Below, piece by piece: positions 12,035 through 23,261 of a stretch of DNA of 64,000 nt (position 1 is its first letter; every line of letters begins with the position of its first letter). Under the pieces are notes generated by a model. That model did not search any database. It was not told the origin of the DNA and was given only the letters and a program-made list of their open reading frames with translations. The DNA is from Maratus speciosus (lineage: Eukaryota; Arthropoda; Arachnida; Araneae; Salticidae). The stretch is taken from positions 674,024,484-674,088,483 of the forward strand of contig OZ010788.1 in the NCBI GenBank assembly GCA_963932465.1, given 5' to 3'. The position numbers were made by a program, and so were the translations under genes.

Positions 12035-13320
12035 CTGTTGTCCATACCAGCCCCGCCCATTTATCAGAATGAACATAGAAAAAAATAAAATAAATTGGAT
12101 AATTCGGCATGAAAATCCATTTATCTAAATTAAGAAGAGGGGACTTTCCCCCTTTCCCCCTTTTATATTCAACCAACAAATCTTCAAACCTAATGAAGGC
12201 AGCGCCATATCGGAATAAACCGATATATCAAACTTGAAGCAAATCGAAAAACCCATTTATTTAAATTAAGGGGGACTAGCCCCCGCCCCCCTCTTTATAC
12301 TTAACCAAGAAACCTCCAAATTTAATCAAGGCAGCTCCTTAGCATAATAAACCGGTATACTAAATTTGGTGCAAATTGAATAACTCTGCATGAAAAACCC
12401 ATTTATCTAAATTAAGGGGGTCTAGCCCCCTTTCTCCCTTGTATACTTAATTAATGAACCTCCAAAACTAATCATGGAAGCTCCTTAACATAATAAATCG
12501 GTATACCAATTTTGGAGCAAATCGAATAATTCTGCATGAAAAACCCACAGTAGCCCCCCTTTACTCTTAACCAACAACCCCCAAAACTAATCAGGGAAGC
12601 GCCTTATCAGAATGAACCTGGAAAAAAAATTAAAGCAAATCGGATGTTTCTGTCAAGAGTTATCGCGTTACGTACATACAGACGTAAGTGCATACATACA
12701 TACATACAGAACCTGCGTGCACATTAGCCCTTGGGCTTTGATAGCCTGTGAGCTAAATAGCAGGATAATGAACAAATTCCTCTAAAGAAAATGCCTCCTC
12801 TCTTCGTCTTTATTTTATTCCCTTTACAAGCTGTGTACCTAATTTTTTCCCTCCCCCTCCGCCTTATAAAACATCTTTGCTCATATATAAACTATCAATA
12901 GCGAATTGAAAAAATCAATAAATTGTATTTCCTTAATACCCCCCCCCCCCCCTCCGTAGAAAGCACTAACTTGTCTGCTGTAGAAGTCATACTAAACTTC
13001 TCTTAATGAAATGTTAAAATTGTACTTTCTTGGACCAAATCTTAGAGTTGTCTAACTCACCTATTAACTCTGCCCCCCCCCCCCCCCTACGCTGTATGAA
13101 ACTGACAATGGAAAAACTTCACTTTAGTTTTTAGCATTTATTTATCGACAAGTTCAATATTTAACACTTCCTTGTCACGTTTTTTCCGGTCACCTTTTTT
13201 CCTTGTCACGTTTTTTCCGGTCCCGTTTTTTCCTTGTCCCGTTTTTTCCACTCTTGTTTTTTCTGTCACATTTTTTCCGGTCCCGTTTTTTCCGGTCACC
13301 TTTTTTCCTAGATTCGAATG
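12035..13320 (-). repeat. family X copy 3, inverted
   Basis: Inverted relative to copies 1 and 2. It reads outward from the tandem units (12035-12620) through GGGCTTTGATAGCCTG and CTTAGAGTTGTCTAAC to a CCCCCC tract and the minisatellite of GGTCCCGTTTTTTCC units (13180-13310). With copy 2 it makes a large imperfect inverted repeat with arms of over 1 kb and a spacer of about 2.2 kb. Confidence 0.65.
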
Positions 13321-13559
13321 AAAAATATTAGCTATGCCGTATTTCAAAGACATTTTTCACTTTCATTTCATATCTAAAATGTCTCAAAAGTGTGAAAAGA
13401 GAACAGATAGACAGTTGAAGTTTGCATTACAAGTTAAAACTGCAGTAAAAGAAATATCAGCAATGCTGAGATATAATAGCCATATTATAAGATCATATAT
13501 TACAAATATAATTACACACAAGTTTATAACTATAAATTTTAATTAGGTAACATTGAATA

Positions 13560-13826
13560 CAGGAATAAAATATTTGTGTCCCATCCATCCCCATTAGTGT
13601 CCCATTCATCCCTGCTATGGGGATGATTGGGACAGAGAGTAACGCTTTTTTTAATTTTATAATATTTTACTGTACAATAATAATCTAGACTAAATATTGT
13701 ACATAGATGTAGTCAAATACCTAATGTATGAAATGTGATATATAATATTGATAACAACTTAAAAAAAGTTTAAAAATAAATATTTTTGTAAAAATGTCCC
13801 ATTCATCCCCCATCTCCCCTACATGT
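13560..13826. repeat. palindromic CCCATTCATCCC repeat, element end
   Basis: GTCCCATTCATCCCTGC is followed by the complementary GGGGATGATTGGGACAGAG, forming a hairpin at about 13590-13640. TGTCCCATTCATCCCCCATC and then TCCCCTACATG at 13795-13826 looks like a terminus shared with 9928-9961 and 4589. Class unknown. Confidence 0.4.
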
Positions 13827-14114
13827 TTTCAAAATAACATATTATTTCAATGTTCATAAATTAATTAATGACTAAGCTCTTCTTAATCTTTTTTACGAAT
13901 AACAAATGAAATACAATAAAATAAGACAATGGTTCTTAAACTGTGTGGTGTGACGACTGGGAGGCGCATTATATGCTGAAGGGGATGCAAGGTATTTCCG
14001 AAGAGTTAAAATGCAAAAACAGATTCTTTTACATTATTATTATAGATTTGGCAGCTTATAGTTATACCAAATTTAGCTATGAAGTTTAGCGGCACCAAGT
14101 TTAGCCATGAAGTA

Positions 14115-15407
14115 CAGTAAAATCTGTCTAAGGCGGACTCTGTGTAAGCCGAAAATCTGTCTACGGCGGAAATATTTTGAAGTCCCGGCGAATCCATTGA
14201 AAATAACATTAATACGTGCTCCATAAGCCAGAATCTGCCTAACGCGGAAATGGAAAGGATTTTAAGGCTACGCCGAAAACTAATTTTTGTATAAGACTGA
14301 AAAAAAAAGGATTTTAAAAAAATAAAAAGCATTCGGAACATGAAAGTTTAAAACTGATTTTTTTATCAAATACATATAAAATACAAAATATATTAAAAAG
14401 CTATTTTTACTCATTCGTTTGTTTACAGAGGAAGAATTTTTAAGAAATTTTGCATTTTTGCGGATTTAATAAAAAGCAAAAGAAAATACACAGTTTCCAT
14501 TTGTTTAGCCTACAACATTTTCTCCTACAATTTTTAACACAAATAAATTTCTGTTTTTTTTTTCTTTTCTTTTTACGGTACACACATTTAAAATATGCAT
14601 TTTTATTTTTCCATTACCCTTATGATAAAAAAAATAATAATAAATACAGGCCGTTATTTTAACTGTAAATACGAGATAAAATAAAAGTCATACATTTAAA
14701 ATTTAAAAAGCAAATTTTTGAAAATCATATAGTTTTTAAATTATTAGGATAATTGAAAAACATTAATTTAGAATAGTATACTTTAATTTTATATACCACA
14801 TTTTAATCAATTTCTTTGAGAAAAATATGAGTTTATTTGTGTAAAAAACTGTAAACAATTGTAAATAAAAAGAAAATGTCGATTGAGCAAATAAAAATGT
14901 GTACATTTTTGTCTTTTAAACTTTTCATTATAAATTCATAAAATCCAAAATTTCATACATAAAACTTTCTCTGTAGAAAAGTAAATAAATAAAAAAATGT
15001 GCGAAATCATTTTTTTTTTTTTTTTTTTTTGTCACAAATAAAAATATGTATGCATTATTGTGGTGTGAAAATAATAGACGAATTGTTTGTTGGGAAGCAA
15101 TAGTTTTGCTGCTCTAACCTTCATAAACATCTATAGTCCTCATCAAAACAGTGTTTATAGATGGGAACTAACAATTAAACGCAACTTAAAAGTCATCCAT
15201 ACAAGTAAATAAAAAAATAGGCAAGTAATATAAAAAATAGTTTCACATTGATGAGAAATAATTAATTAGTTCGCTTTTTACGCAGTCGGGTTTTTTGTTT
15301 TTTAAATTAAAATTTTATTTATTTACTGATTTGTATAAGGCTGAATATTGTCTACGACGGAAAATGTTCTCAGTCCCGATCGATTCCGCCTTAGACAGAT
15401 TTTACTG
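14115..15407 (+). mobile_element. Tigger-type non-autonomous element, 1.29 kb
   Basis: Flanked by TA on both sides. The left terminus CAGTAAAATCTGTCTAAGGC and the right GCCTTAGACAGATTTTACTG are perfect inverted repeats of at least 20 bp. The TA duplication and CAGT start fit the Tc1/mariner-pogo (Tigger) group. The interior matches 36560-37535 of the sister element at 35062 in inverted orientation. An R1 fragment sits near its right side. No transposase is present; the 14006-14341 minus open frame is a by-product of the inverted repeat. Confidence 0.75.
15113..15290 (+). mobile_element. R1 MITE fragment (right part)
   Basis: Matches the last 180 bp of R1, from the ACAGTGTTTATAGATGGGAAC region to the terminal GCAGTCGGG. 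The left two thirds are missing at the junction near 15113. It lies inside the Tigger-type element. Confidence 0.65.
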
Positions 15408-15736
15408 TATCTATTATTATTATTATTATTTTGTTACTCATTCTATTCAATTCAGTGTTACTACTTTTCCCTACTCGGTGTACGACTCAACCGGTTCGTG
15501 TAAAACCGTTTGTTAAAACATTTTTCTAATCATATTTCAATTTTATTTATAAAATAATCATTACATTCTTTTATTAAATTATCATACCCATATGTTAATT
15601 ATTGGAGCATGATTGAGTGCATCACTCTTCCAACCCCGAATTCTTAAAAAGAGGAAAGAAAATTAACTTTTATTTTTATTTTTATTTTTTTTTTTTTGAC
15701 AGTTTTCAGTTTAACATTAACTTTAAAATAAATTTA

Positions 15737-16272
15737 CCGTATATACTCGTGTATAAGTCGAACCACATTTCTGGTAGTATGTGGAAAAATGATTTGTAAT
15801 CGAGGATAAAAAAATATTCAATTTTCATTCAATTAGTAAACTTTTTCACGTTTCTTCAGTTATATTTTTTAAATTCAACGTTTTAAAACTGTATAACTAT
15901 GTAAAACCGAAGAAGTTTAAACTATTTTGAAACCTATGCACACCAATTCAGTGATACTTTAAATAAAAAAAAAAAAAAAAAAATTCAAAAATCTATTCAA
16001 GCCTTATTTACAAGGGTAAACAGCTTCTTAGAGTACTAAAATATAGTACTTCTTTGTAGTATAAGACTTTTAGGAGAGATATCTAGAAGCATTTTTAAGT
16101 TGAAAAGTTGAACTCTTTTTAAAAAGAGGATTATAATATTGAAATATCGGTCGTTCGGTAGCTTCAGGACAGCTTTTCGGTGTCTTTAATATGTGTAATT
16201 TCCCTTTTAAATTTGTCCGGTTTTAATTTTTGATTTTTTTTTTTTTTTCAACCTGAGTCTCTTATACTCGGG
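15737..16272. mobile_element. TIR element with CCGTATATACTCG terminus, degraded
   Basis: The left end TACCGTATATACTCGTGTA and following CGAACCACATTTCTGGTAGT match the full-length copy at 47721-48438. The right end near CTTATACTCGGG is degenerate. Non-coding; superfamily not assigned. Confidence 0.45.
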
Positions 16273-17442
16273 ACGTGGCTGGGGACCTATTAACCTGGCT
16301 CTCGCAAAAGAGTCAGAATAAGAGTAGAATAAAGGGCTAGTATTACGGACGAAGTAGTCAGGACGAAGTAACGGACGAAGTAGTCATAAGAAGACGGTTG
16401 ATGTTTGTTTACATCGGACCAGGGCCTGATTAATGCAGGGTTCAACTTCCACAAATAGAAATTGTCGTTTTATTCAGGACAGAAATTCTGCATGAATAAG
16501 GCGTTAAAATACGGCGAAAATTCCTATTCAAATTTATGGGTGGAAGTTTGTCCTCCTAGCGGTAACCAAATTCACTGACATTGACTGTTTATGTAATGAA
16601 AATAGGACGAAACTGCAGAGCCTGACTACCATCTGGGCAAACTTCCACCAGTAAAAAGAATCCATAATTTTGCGTTAATTATGATAGAAATTAGGTGTGA
16701 AAAAGGCGTTTAAAAAACGAGGAAGTTTCTCTTCAAATTCACTGATGGTATATCCTCGATTGTAGTAGGGGAATCTGTTAAAGTTGAAGCTTCGCCATTT
16801 TTAAGATAGGTCAATTTCTCTTTATTCATCCATGCTCTGAACTGCGCTCCAGTTCAAGGGTGACTACCAAAGCGTTATAAGTAAGCGAACAAACTTAATG
16901 TTGGAATCAGGCGCAAATTAACACAGTTGCGCCACCTTGTGGACGGAGTGATAATTCACATACGCGGCCTTTTAGTGTGGCGCGTATTTTCTAAATCTTC
17001 AGTCACTCATGGCAATGAGTTTTGTTTGCCACATTCATTGCAAAATTATGGCGTAGCGAGAGGGACATCTAGACGCACTCGACACCACGAAGTTTTTTTC
17101 GCCGTATTAGAAGCATTTCAGTTATTAATCAAGATGAAAAAATCTTTACAATTTTAGTGGTGACAGTAAGAAAACAGTTAGGTATCTACCTGTAGTTCAC
17201 ACTCCATCCGCTACGTGAAGCATGACCTTGATTGATGTGACCTCGCTTTTAATCTTGCGGATACTTCTCCCATTTAAGATAGGACGCTTACTTATATCGC
17301 TTTGGTGACTACGAAGCTCCTGATCAGTGTTCTCGCTGGCTTTTGGCCAGCATTGGCGATTTGGCGGCTAAGAAATAAAACTAGTCGTTGGGGGCCACCG
17401 TAATACTGAACTTACCCATCATGGATATACATAATTTAAAAT
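16273..17442. other. more GC-balanced segment, no clear gene
   Basis: Includes a short direct repeat of GGACGAAGTA units (about 16348-16385). The open frame 16927-17157 has no domain, acceptor or donor support. GCGCCACCTTGTGG at 16929-16942 matches 13 of 14 positions of the CTCF consensus (reverse orientation). It could be 5' flanking or regulatory DNA, but nothing here proves it. Confidence 0.35.
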
Positions 17443-18019
17443 ATGAAACAAGTAATATAAAAATTTTGTTTTTAAAGTCAATTCCTACTTAAGTCATCAA
17501 AGAAAACTTTAATAGAATCCCTTAGGCTAATATTAGTTTTTGTTGCATTAAAATATCTCAATGGGTTGATTTTCTATAAGCAAGTAGGTTTACAACGGAA
17601 CTCTATGGGAATTCGGCGAAATATGAGAGATATCGCCAAGTTGGCGTCACTTTTGGCGACTCATTTGGATCACCAAATTGGGAGATATATTAACAAGTGG
17701 GCGGCAAACTGGGCGGTATTGGGCGACAGAACAGGGTCCCCCTAGGGTAACCCCCCATACAGATAAGAAGATGCAATAAATGCTGTTCAATAACCAATGG
17801 CCGTCATTTTGTCTCCCTTATGAAACTAAAATTAATTAATTAAAAATTAATGAATGAATTAACGTATGAAAAATCTGTATTAACATCCATTGTCATCCAG
17901 TACAGGTTTTAAAAAAATTATTTCAACTTGATAGGATGGATACTAAGTATTCTATTAACGATTGAAAATTTGAGCAAGATATATAAATATAGGTAGAGTG
18001 TGAACTAATATTAGGAATT
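17443..18019 (-). mobile_element. MITE family R2, inverted copy
   Basis: About 575 bp shared with 22365-22930 and 62451-62987. Landmarks: AATTCCTACT at both inner boundaries (inverted), CACACTCTACC, ACAAAATGACGGCC-type sequence, and the signature GGCGACAGAACAGGGTCC. About 35 bp beyond the AATTCCTACT end is also shared between copies, so the true terminus is uncertain. Non-coding. Confidence 0.65.
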
Positions 18020-18132
18020 GAAGAATGAATGAATGAATGAATAAATCATGTGATACATGCTAAGCAATGTATCATATTACTTTTATTCATAATTTAATTT
18101 ACTTGGACTCTTTTAAATATAATTAATACAAT

Positions 18133-18375
18133 CCCTTAAGCTAATATTACTTTTTGTTGCACTAAAATATCTCAATGGGTTGATTTTCTATAAGCAAGTA
18201 GGTTTACAATGGAAGTCTATGGGAATTTGGCGAAATATTAGAGATACAGCCAATTTCGCGTCACTTTTGGCGACATACCGCCAAGTTGGCAACAAACTTG
18301 GCGGCATTTGGCGACAGAATAGGGTCCCCCCTATGGTAACCCCCTTATAGGTATGGAGATGCATTAAATACTTGA
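18133..18375 (-). mobile_element. R2 fragment
   Basis: Starts at ATCCCTTAAGCTAATATTAC and runs through TTGGCGACATACCGCC and GGCGACAGAATAGGGTCC, then stops before the distal half of R2. It lies about 110 bp after the full copy, in the same orientation. Confidence 0.6.
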
Positions 18376-18559
18376 CATTTACTATAAGCCATTATTGCCA
18401 TTTAATCTTATAGTTTGCGACAGTTTTTTGTTCGGCGGGATAATCGAGTAGTACCGAATTGCTTAAAAGAAACAACATTATCACTCGAAAAATTATAATC
18501 CTATTAACTAACAGTTTACTGCATCGCATTAAGCGTCTCATTTCCAATTAAAATATATA

Positions 18560-19030
18560 TTTGAATTGAAATTTGAATGAAATACAGGGTCATGAAAAAT
18601 CGAAGAGTGTGAAAAATAGGATTACAAATATCTCGGCAACTAATTATCCGATCGAGTTCGTTCATGATGTAAAATTTATGTTTTTTTATTGTCTTTTATA
18701 CCCATTTCTTCAAGTAAACAATTTCGAAAATTTTTGTATACCTTTTATCAGAACGAACATTTTGAGAGTCTGAAAAAAATAGTTCCGGATAATCGAGGTC
18801 ACTGATATTCAATAGGCTTCTTCCCATTGTTACTTCCTAAGTACACATCGAATTTCAAGTCTCTATCTCAATTTGTTCGGGAGATAGAGCGTTTACAGAC
18901 ATACACACACCCAAACGGACGGCAAATTTTTTTTTCTAAAAATATGTTTTTCGGAATCTCCAGTGTCTGAAACGTGTAAATCCGTCAAATTTTTTTTTCG
19001 ATTTTTAAAACGATTACAAGACTTACCCTA
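18560..19030 (+). repeat. dispersed repeat, distant match to 61750-61900
   Basis: Contains GGGAGATAGAGCGTTTACAG, then ATGTTTTTCGGAATCTCCAG, and CGTGTAAATCCGTC, paralleling GAGATAGAGAGCGCCC and ATGTTTTTCGGAATCTC and CGTGTCAATCCGTCG in the Helitron-like element near 61770-61890. GGATAATCGAGGTCACTG at 18786-18805 resembles a Tigger-type end. Family assignment is uncertain. Confidence 0.4.
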
Positions 19031-19665
19031 TACTACGTATGATGGGTAAGTAAAACAGAGCCAAATGAAGAGAAATGTTAGCAAAGTAGATTCGACTTGT
19101 AACACTGAAATATCTGTCTTTAACCCTTTATTGTATCCCTTTTTTTCAATCTGTTCTAAAATAACCCAAGTTTTTGTAATTGCTTATACAATAGAAATTA
19201 GAGTATCCGCTACAGAAACTATTAAAAATAAGTACATTCTAAATGTCTCCTAAATTGTGTAAATGTTTCAGACATTCTTTTAGCTGCCTAAATAAAAATT
19301 AAATACAGCAATCTTTGATTTACCGTTGTGTAAGATGCACACTAAAAATGTCTATGAGATTTCGACTCTTAACCGATTGAAAAAAATTTACCGGCCAATG
19401 ATACTTTGCATACATTTAATAAATAGTATGGTAAATCGCTAATTTCAACACCGCATTCCAGCAAAATTTTTCTCTATTTGGCGCTTAATGCGAGTAATTT
19501 TATCTGTGTTTTTACTGCCGCGACACTGGAGCATAGATAGGAATTAACTGACAATAGAGAAATGCCTATCGCATAATCATTCATTTCTGTGTCTTTACCT
19601 GTTGTTAAATGAAATTGATGTTGGGTTTTCTGAATTTTCCCTGATATCCTGAGTTTCTTGATCTC

Positions 19666-19674
19666 TATAAATAG
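19666..19674 (+). promoter_or_regulatory. possible TATA box upstream of mini-exon
   Basis: TATAAATAG lies 185 bp upstream of the Kozak ATG at 19851. An arthropod-type initiator TCAGT lies at 19726-19730, about 60 bp downstream of the TATA box, which is farther than the usual about 30 bp, so the pair may not work together. In AT-rich DNA this motif is frequent by chance. Confidence 0.2.
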
Positions 19675-19850
19675 AACAATGTAAATGACACGGTGCGGTT
19701 GAACGTGTAAAGCGACATCAATCGTTCAGTAACGCGCCTAAGAATCTCGACTGTATTGGCACATCACACACAGAAACTGAACACTCGCAATTTGGCGAAT
19801 TTGACTTTGGTTTACTCGCCAAATGAAGAATTTTATCGTGATTTGGAACC

Positions 19851-19883
19851 ATGGCGAGCGGCAGCGAGAACCCTGTTCCTTAT
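19851..19883 (+). CDS. candidate first coding exon (11 codons)
   Basis: GGAACCATGG gives a good Kozak context, followed by ten codons reading ASGSENPVPY and then a consensus splice donor GTAAGT at 19884. The exon is markedly more GC-rich than its surroundings. The upstream 200 bp is also less AT-biased. It ends in phase 0. No partner exon can be proven: candidates on the same strand are 20139-20381 and the distant 62173-62234. Part of the sequence (GAACCCTGTTCC) loosely resembles the R2 signature ACCCTGTTCTGTCGCC, so it may instead be a decayed repeat. No family was recognised. Confidence 0.3.
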
Positions 19884-20138
19884 GTAAGTGGTAATTTAAA
19901 TGAAAGTGAAGGATTTCGTGTTACATATACATAGAGGCTATCGACACCATAATCGAGCAACTGAATTGGAAGATTCACCAAACTACGAAATGTATCAGTA
20001 TCACAAGATTTTGAGTTTCTGAATGGCGCGAATCTAAAATCAGTTAACAAAAATCTATTAAGTAAATATTGCATGAATCTTGCAAATAAATATACTGCTG
20101 ACATAAATGAACTTTAATTGTTAAACGTTAAATAATAA

Positions 20139-20381
20139 TTTCCAACATCGGATAACAACTTTTATAAAATGGATTATTCAAAAATTCGTCAATTGCCCCA
20201 TAATTTTGACTTAACAGGGAATTAATGATATGAAGAAAAACATAAAGATAGCGTACAGAATTTTCCTAAGCATTCAGTAACCATTGCATTAGCAGAAAGG
20301 TCTGGGTTTACTTTCTATCGAATTCAGTCTGACGCAATCTTTAGATATAAAAAAATAATAGACGATTTCGCTACTCTAAAG
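20139..20381 (+). pseudogene. coding-like remnant with two in-frame stops, then a GTAAGT donor
   Basis: One frame stays open from 20139, with an ATG at 20169 (MDYSKIRQLPHNFDLTGN), then has adjacent TAA and TGA at 20223-20228, and then stays open for 51 codons to 20381, where AAG is followed by a consensus donor GTAAGTGAG. The second block includes LAERSGFTFYRI and RYKKIIDDFATLK, a composition unlike random AT-rich translation. The two stops could be decay of one exon, or an unrecognised acceptor could lie after them. No domain was recognised. It may be an old transposon-encoded or host exon. Confidence 0.3.
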
Positions 20382-20399
20382 GTAAGTGAGAAAAGTAAC

Positions 20400-21619
20400 A
20401 TTTGAGTAAATGTATCTGCCTGATACTGGGTTTTTTTCTTTCTTTTTCAGTACTTATTTGTTAAAGGGGGCACTCGTGTCCTACCGGGTTGTTAGCGATT
20501 TTTATCTTGCGAAATTTCCCATTTTCTCCAACGCAAATACTAGCAACAAATGAAAATGGTTAAAAAAATCTGTGGCAAATCATCACGATCTCCAACAAAT
20601 AAATGCAATTTTATCTTATGTTATTTAGTTTTTCAGAATTTCGAAATTAAAATTAAACCCTTATAAAATTGCAAAATACACACGAAATATTTATTCAATA
20701 GAATTTTTTTCTGTTTCATCACTTTATCAAGTTCGTGACACCTATCACAAAGAGAAGGAGCGGGCAAATTGAAACTTTGCCCCGGGCGCAAATAAATTTA
20801 TATTATATTCTTCATTTTCTTGCAAAATGTGCAGCTTTTTGTTTTGGTAGTAATAGAAAACTTTGAATTTTATATACTAATACCCATTTATAAAATTTCA
20901 TTTATTTTTAAGGTTTTAAGAGGGGCGTCTATTACTGGGATGCTTAATTAGTCATTTTCCAATAATGGGCACCCCATGTAAACATTTCTAAAAATACAAT
21001 TTTAGTAATGATAAAATATTTTGATTTCCCTGAAAACCTAAAAAATCAAATTTAATTTTTAAATTACACGTACCAAAATGTAATAACACCAAAACTTTTA
21101 TAAATAGCTGCCTTTAGTTATGTTATGTGGTAAATAAAATTTCGATATTTTGTTCATTTATTTAAAAATGTATATAACTCTGCTTTGCATATTTTATAAT
21201 CTGGCAATCAAACCAGTCAGGAAGCAGAAAATATTGTTTAAGGGCACAGTCAAAGAGGGGTTCATAATACTTAATCTCTCCCCATTTAAATAAAAACAAT
21301 TAAGTTACAGAAGTTGTTAAAAATCTATTTTGTGTCTTAAATGTTTGCTTATTCATCTCGGACAAAAAAAAAAAAAAAAAAAAAAAAAAGTTATAGTAAT
21401 TATGAAACTAGTAAATCCGCAGATCGGTGGCTTCAAACATCAGTTCTAAAGTTTAATTTTGAAGTTATTTTATTTAGTATTTAAAATAACCGACTCACAG
21501 CATCATTTCTTTCATATTTGTAATAGTATTAATCGTTGCAAGTAATATACCAAGTTGTCTCTGAAAGTTTAATTGTTAAAAATAGTGAGACGAAACTATA
21601 TACTATAATACTCCAAAAC

Positions 21620-21675
<56 letters not shown>

Positions 21676-22364
21676 TTTTAAATTCCCTCCTGTTTCGCTA
21701 ATTTGATAGCTGTAATTGTCTCATATTTAGTATTTAAACTATCCATCTAAAATAATTAAAATATCGATCTTCTGATAATTACAATAATTGATGCAATCAG
21801 TGAATGACTATCACAAATATTTTATTAATTACTGGTATCCTAATTTTAAAAATTTTATTTGAAAATTTTATTTGGTTAAATTTATTTGAAAATAACTATT
21901 TTGTTTCATTAGTATGCTTTCATTAAATTCTAATTCTAAATACAGCCATAAAAACAATTATAACTTTTTATGAGGTGCCCATTACTAGCATTTTAGGTGC
22001 TTTGATATATATCTGTTATTAACAAATAAATTTTGATTCATATTGGGAATTGAGACTATGAGAATGGTTAAATATTGTTGATAGATTAATGTAATATTGA
22101 AAAAACTGGAATATAATAATTATAACTATTAATTAAAAAACAATTTTTAAAGAAATTCCGTAAGGGTGTCCATTACTGGCACATCTACCCTATATAAAAA
22201 AGGAAACATGTAAATCGATAATTTGTTCAAACGTTATCGTGGTTTTCATGCATTTGAATTACTATGCAAATTATGCCTTTGTATAAAAGTTCGTAAACAC
22301 AAAATACTGTTTAAATTACTACTTGATATGTTCGAAAATATATGGTTTTAGTTGTATTTTATTT
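20400..22364. other. AT-rich DNA, no gene seen
   Basis: Contains a poly(A) run at about 21366-21388 and a (TTA)n microsatellite. Phrases such as GGGGCGTCTATTACTGGGAT, GGGCACCCCATG and GGTGCCCATTACTAGCA recur at about 20920-21990 and 22150, hinting at an old internal repeat, but no boundaries are visible. Confidence 0.4.
21621..21673. repeat. (TTA)n microsatellite
   Basis: About 17 uninterrupted TTA units. Confidence 0.95.
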
Positions 22365-22930
22365 AATTCCTACTATTAGTTCACACTCTCCCTATATTTA
22401 TTTATTTATTTATTTATTTATATATATATCTTGTTCAAATTTTCAATCGTTAATAAAATACTTATTATTCATCCTATCAAGTTGAAATAAATTTTTTAAA
22501 ACTTGTACTGGATGACAATGGATGTTAATACAGTTTTTTCAAATATTAATTCATTCACTAAATTTTAATTAATTAATTTTAGTTTTACATGGGAGACAAA
22601 ATGGCGGCCATTGGTTATTGAAGCATTTAATGCATCTTCATATCTATAAGAAGGTGTTACCATAGGGGACCCTGTTCTGTCGCAAAATATCGCCAAATTT
22701 GGCGACCCAAATGAGTCGCTAAAAGTGACGCCAACTTGGCGATATCTCTAATATTTCGCCAAATTCCCATAGACTTCCATTGTAAACATACTTGCTTATA
22801 GAAAATCAACAAATTGAGATAATTTAATGCAACAAAAACTAATATTAGCTTAAGGGATTCTATTTTATTTTTCTTTGATGACTTAAGTAGGAATTGACTT
22901 TAGAAACAAAATTTTTATATTACTTGTTGT
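22365..22930 (+). mobile_element. MITE family R2, full copy
   Basis: Begins AATTCCTACTATTAGTTCAC, includes a (TATT)n tract, GATGACAATGGATGTTAATA, CATGGGAGACAAAATGGCGG and GGCGACCCAAATGAGTCGC, and ends near AAGTAGGAATT plus about 35 shared bp. Same orientation as 62451-62987, opposite to 17443-18019. Confidence 0.7.
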
Positions 22931-23261
22931 GAATAAAAACATCTTTAAGTAATTTAAATAGTATTTTGTGTACGATTTTTATACAACTTGTTATTGTAAG
23001 GTGAATTTAGGGATTTCAAGAAATTGATATGTTTTATATATAAATTTTTACTTAGTTATTGGGTTTGAAAACAACAGGAGTTTTAAAATTGGCTTTTAAG
23101 ATTTCAATTAGTTTTTAGTAGTAGTCTTTTAATTTTGATACTATTTTTAAAATACATTTCTAGTAAAAGAAACACATTTTGTATCATTTATCATTACCAT
23201 TTTATATATCGCTTGATTATTAATAATCGTTAAAAAAAAATGACTACGTATTTCCCTTTTT

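Noticed and set aside
14006..14341. Minus-strand gene of 111 codons
   Set aside because: It overlaps the left terminal repeat of a Tigger-type MITE; the same peptide appears at 37426-37653 from the sister element.
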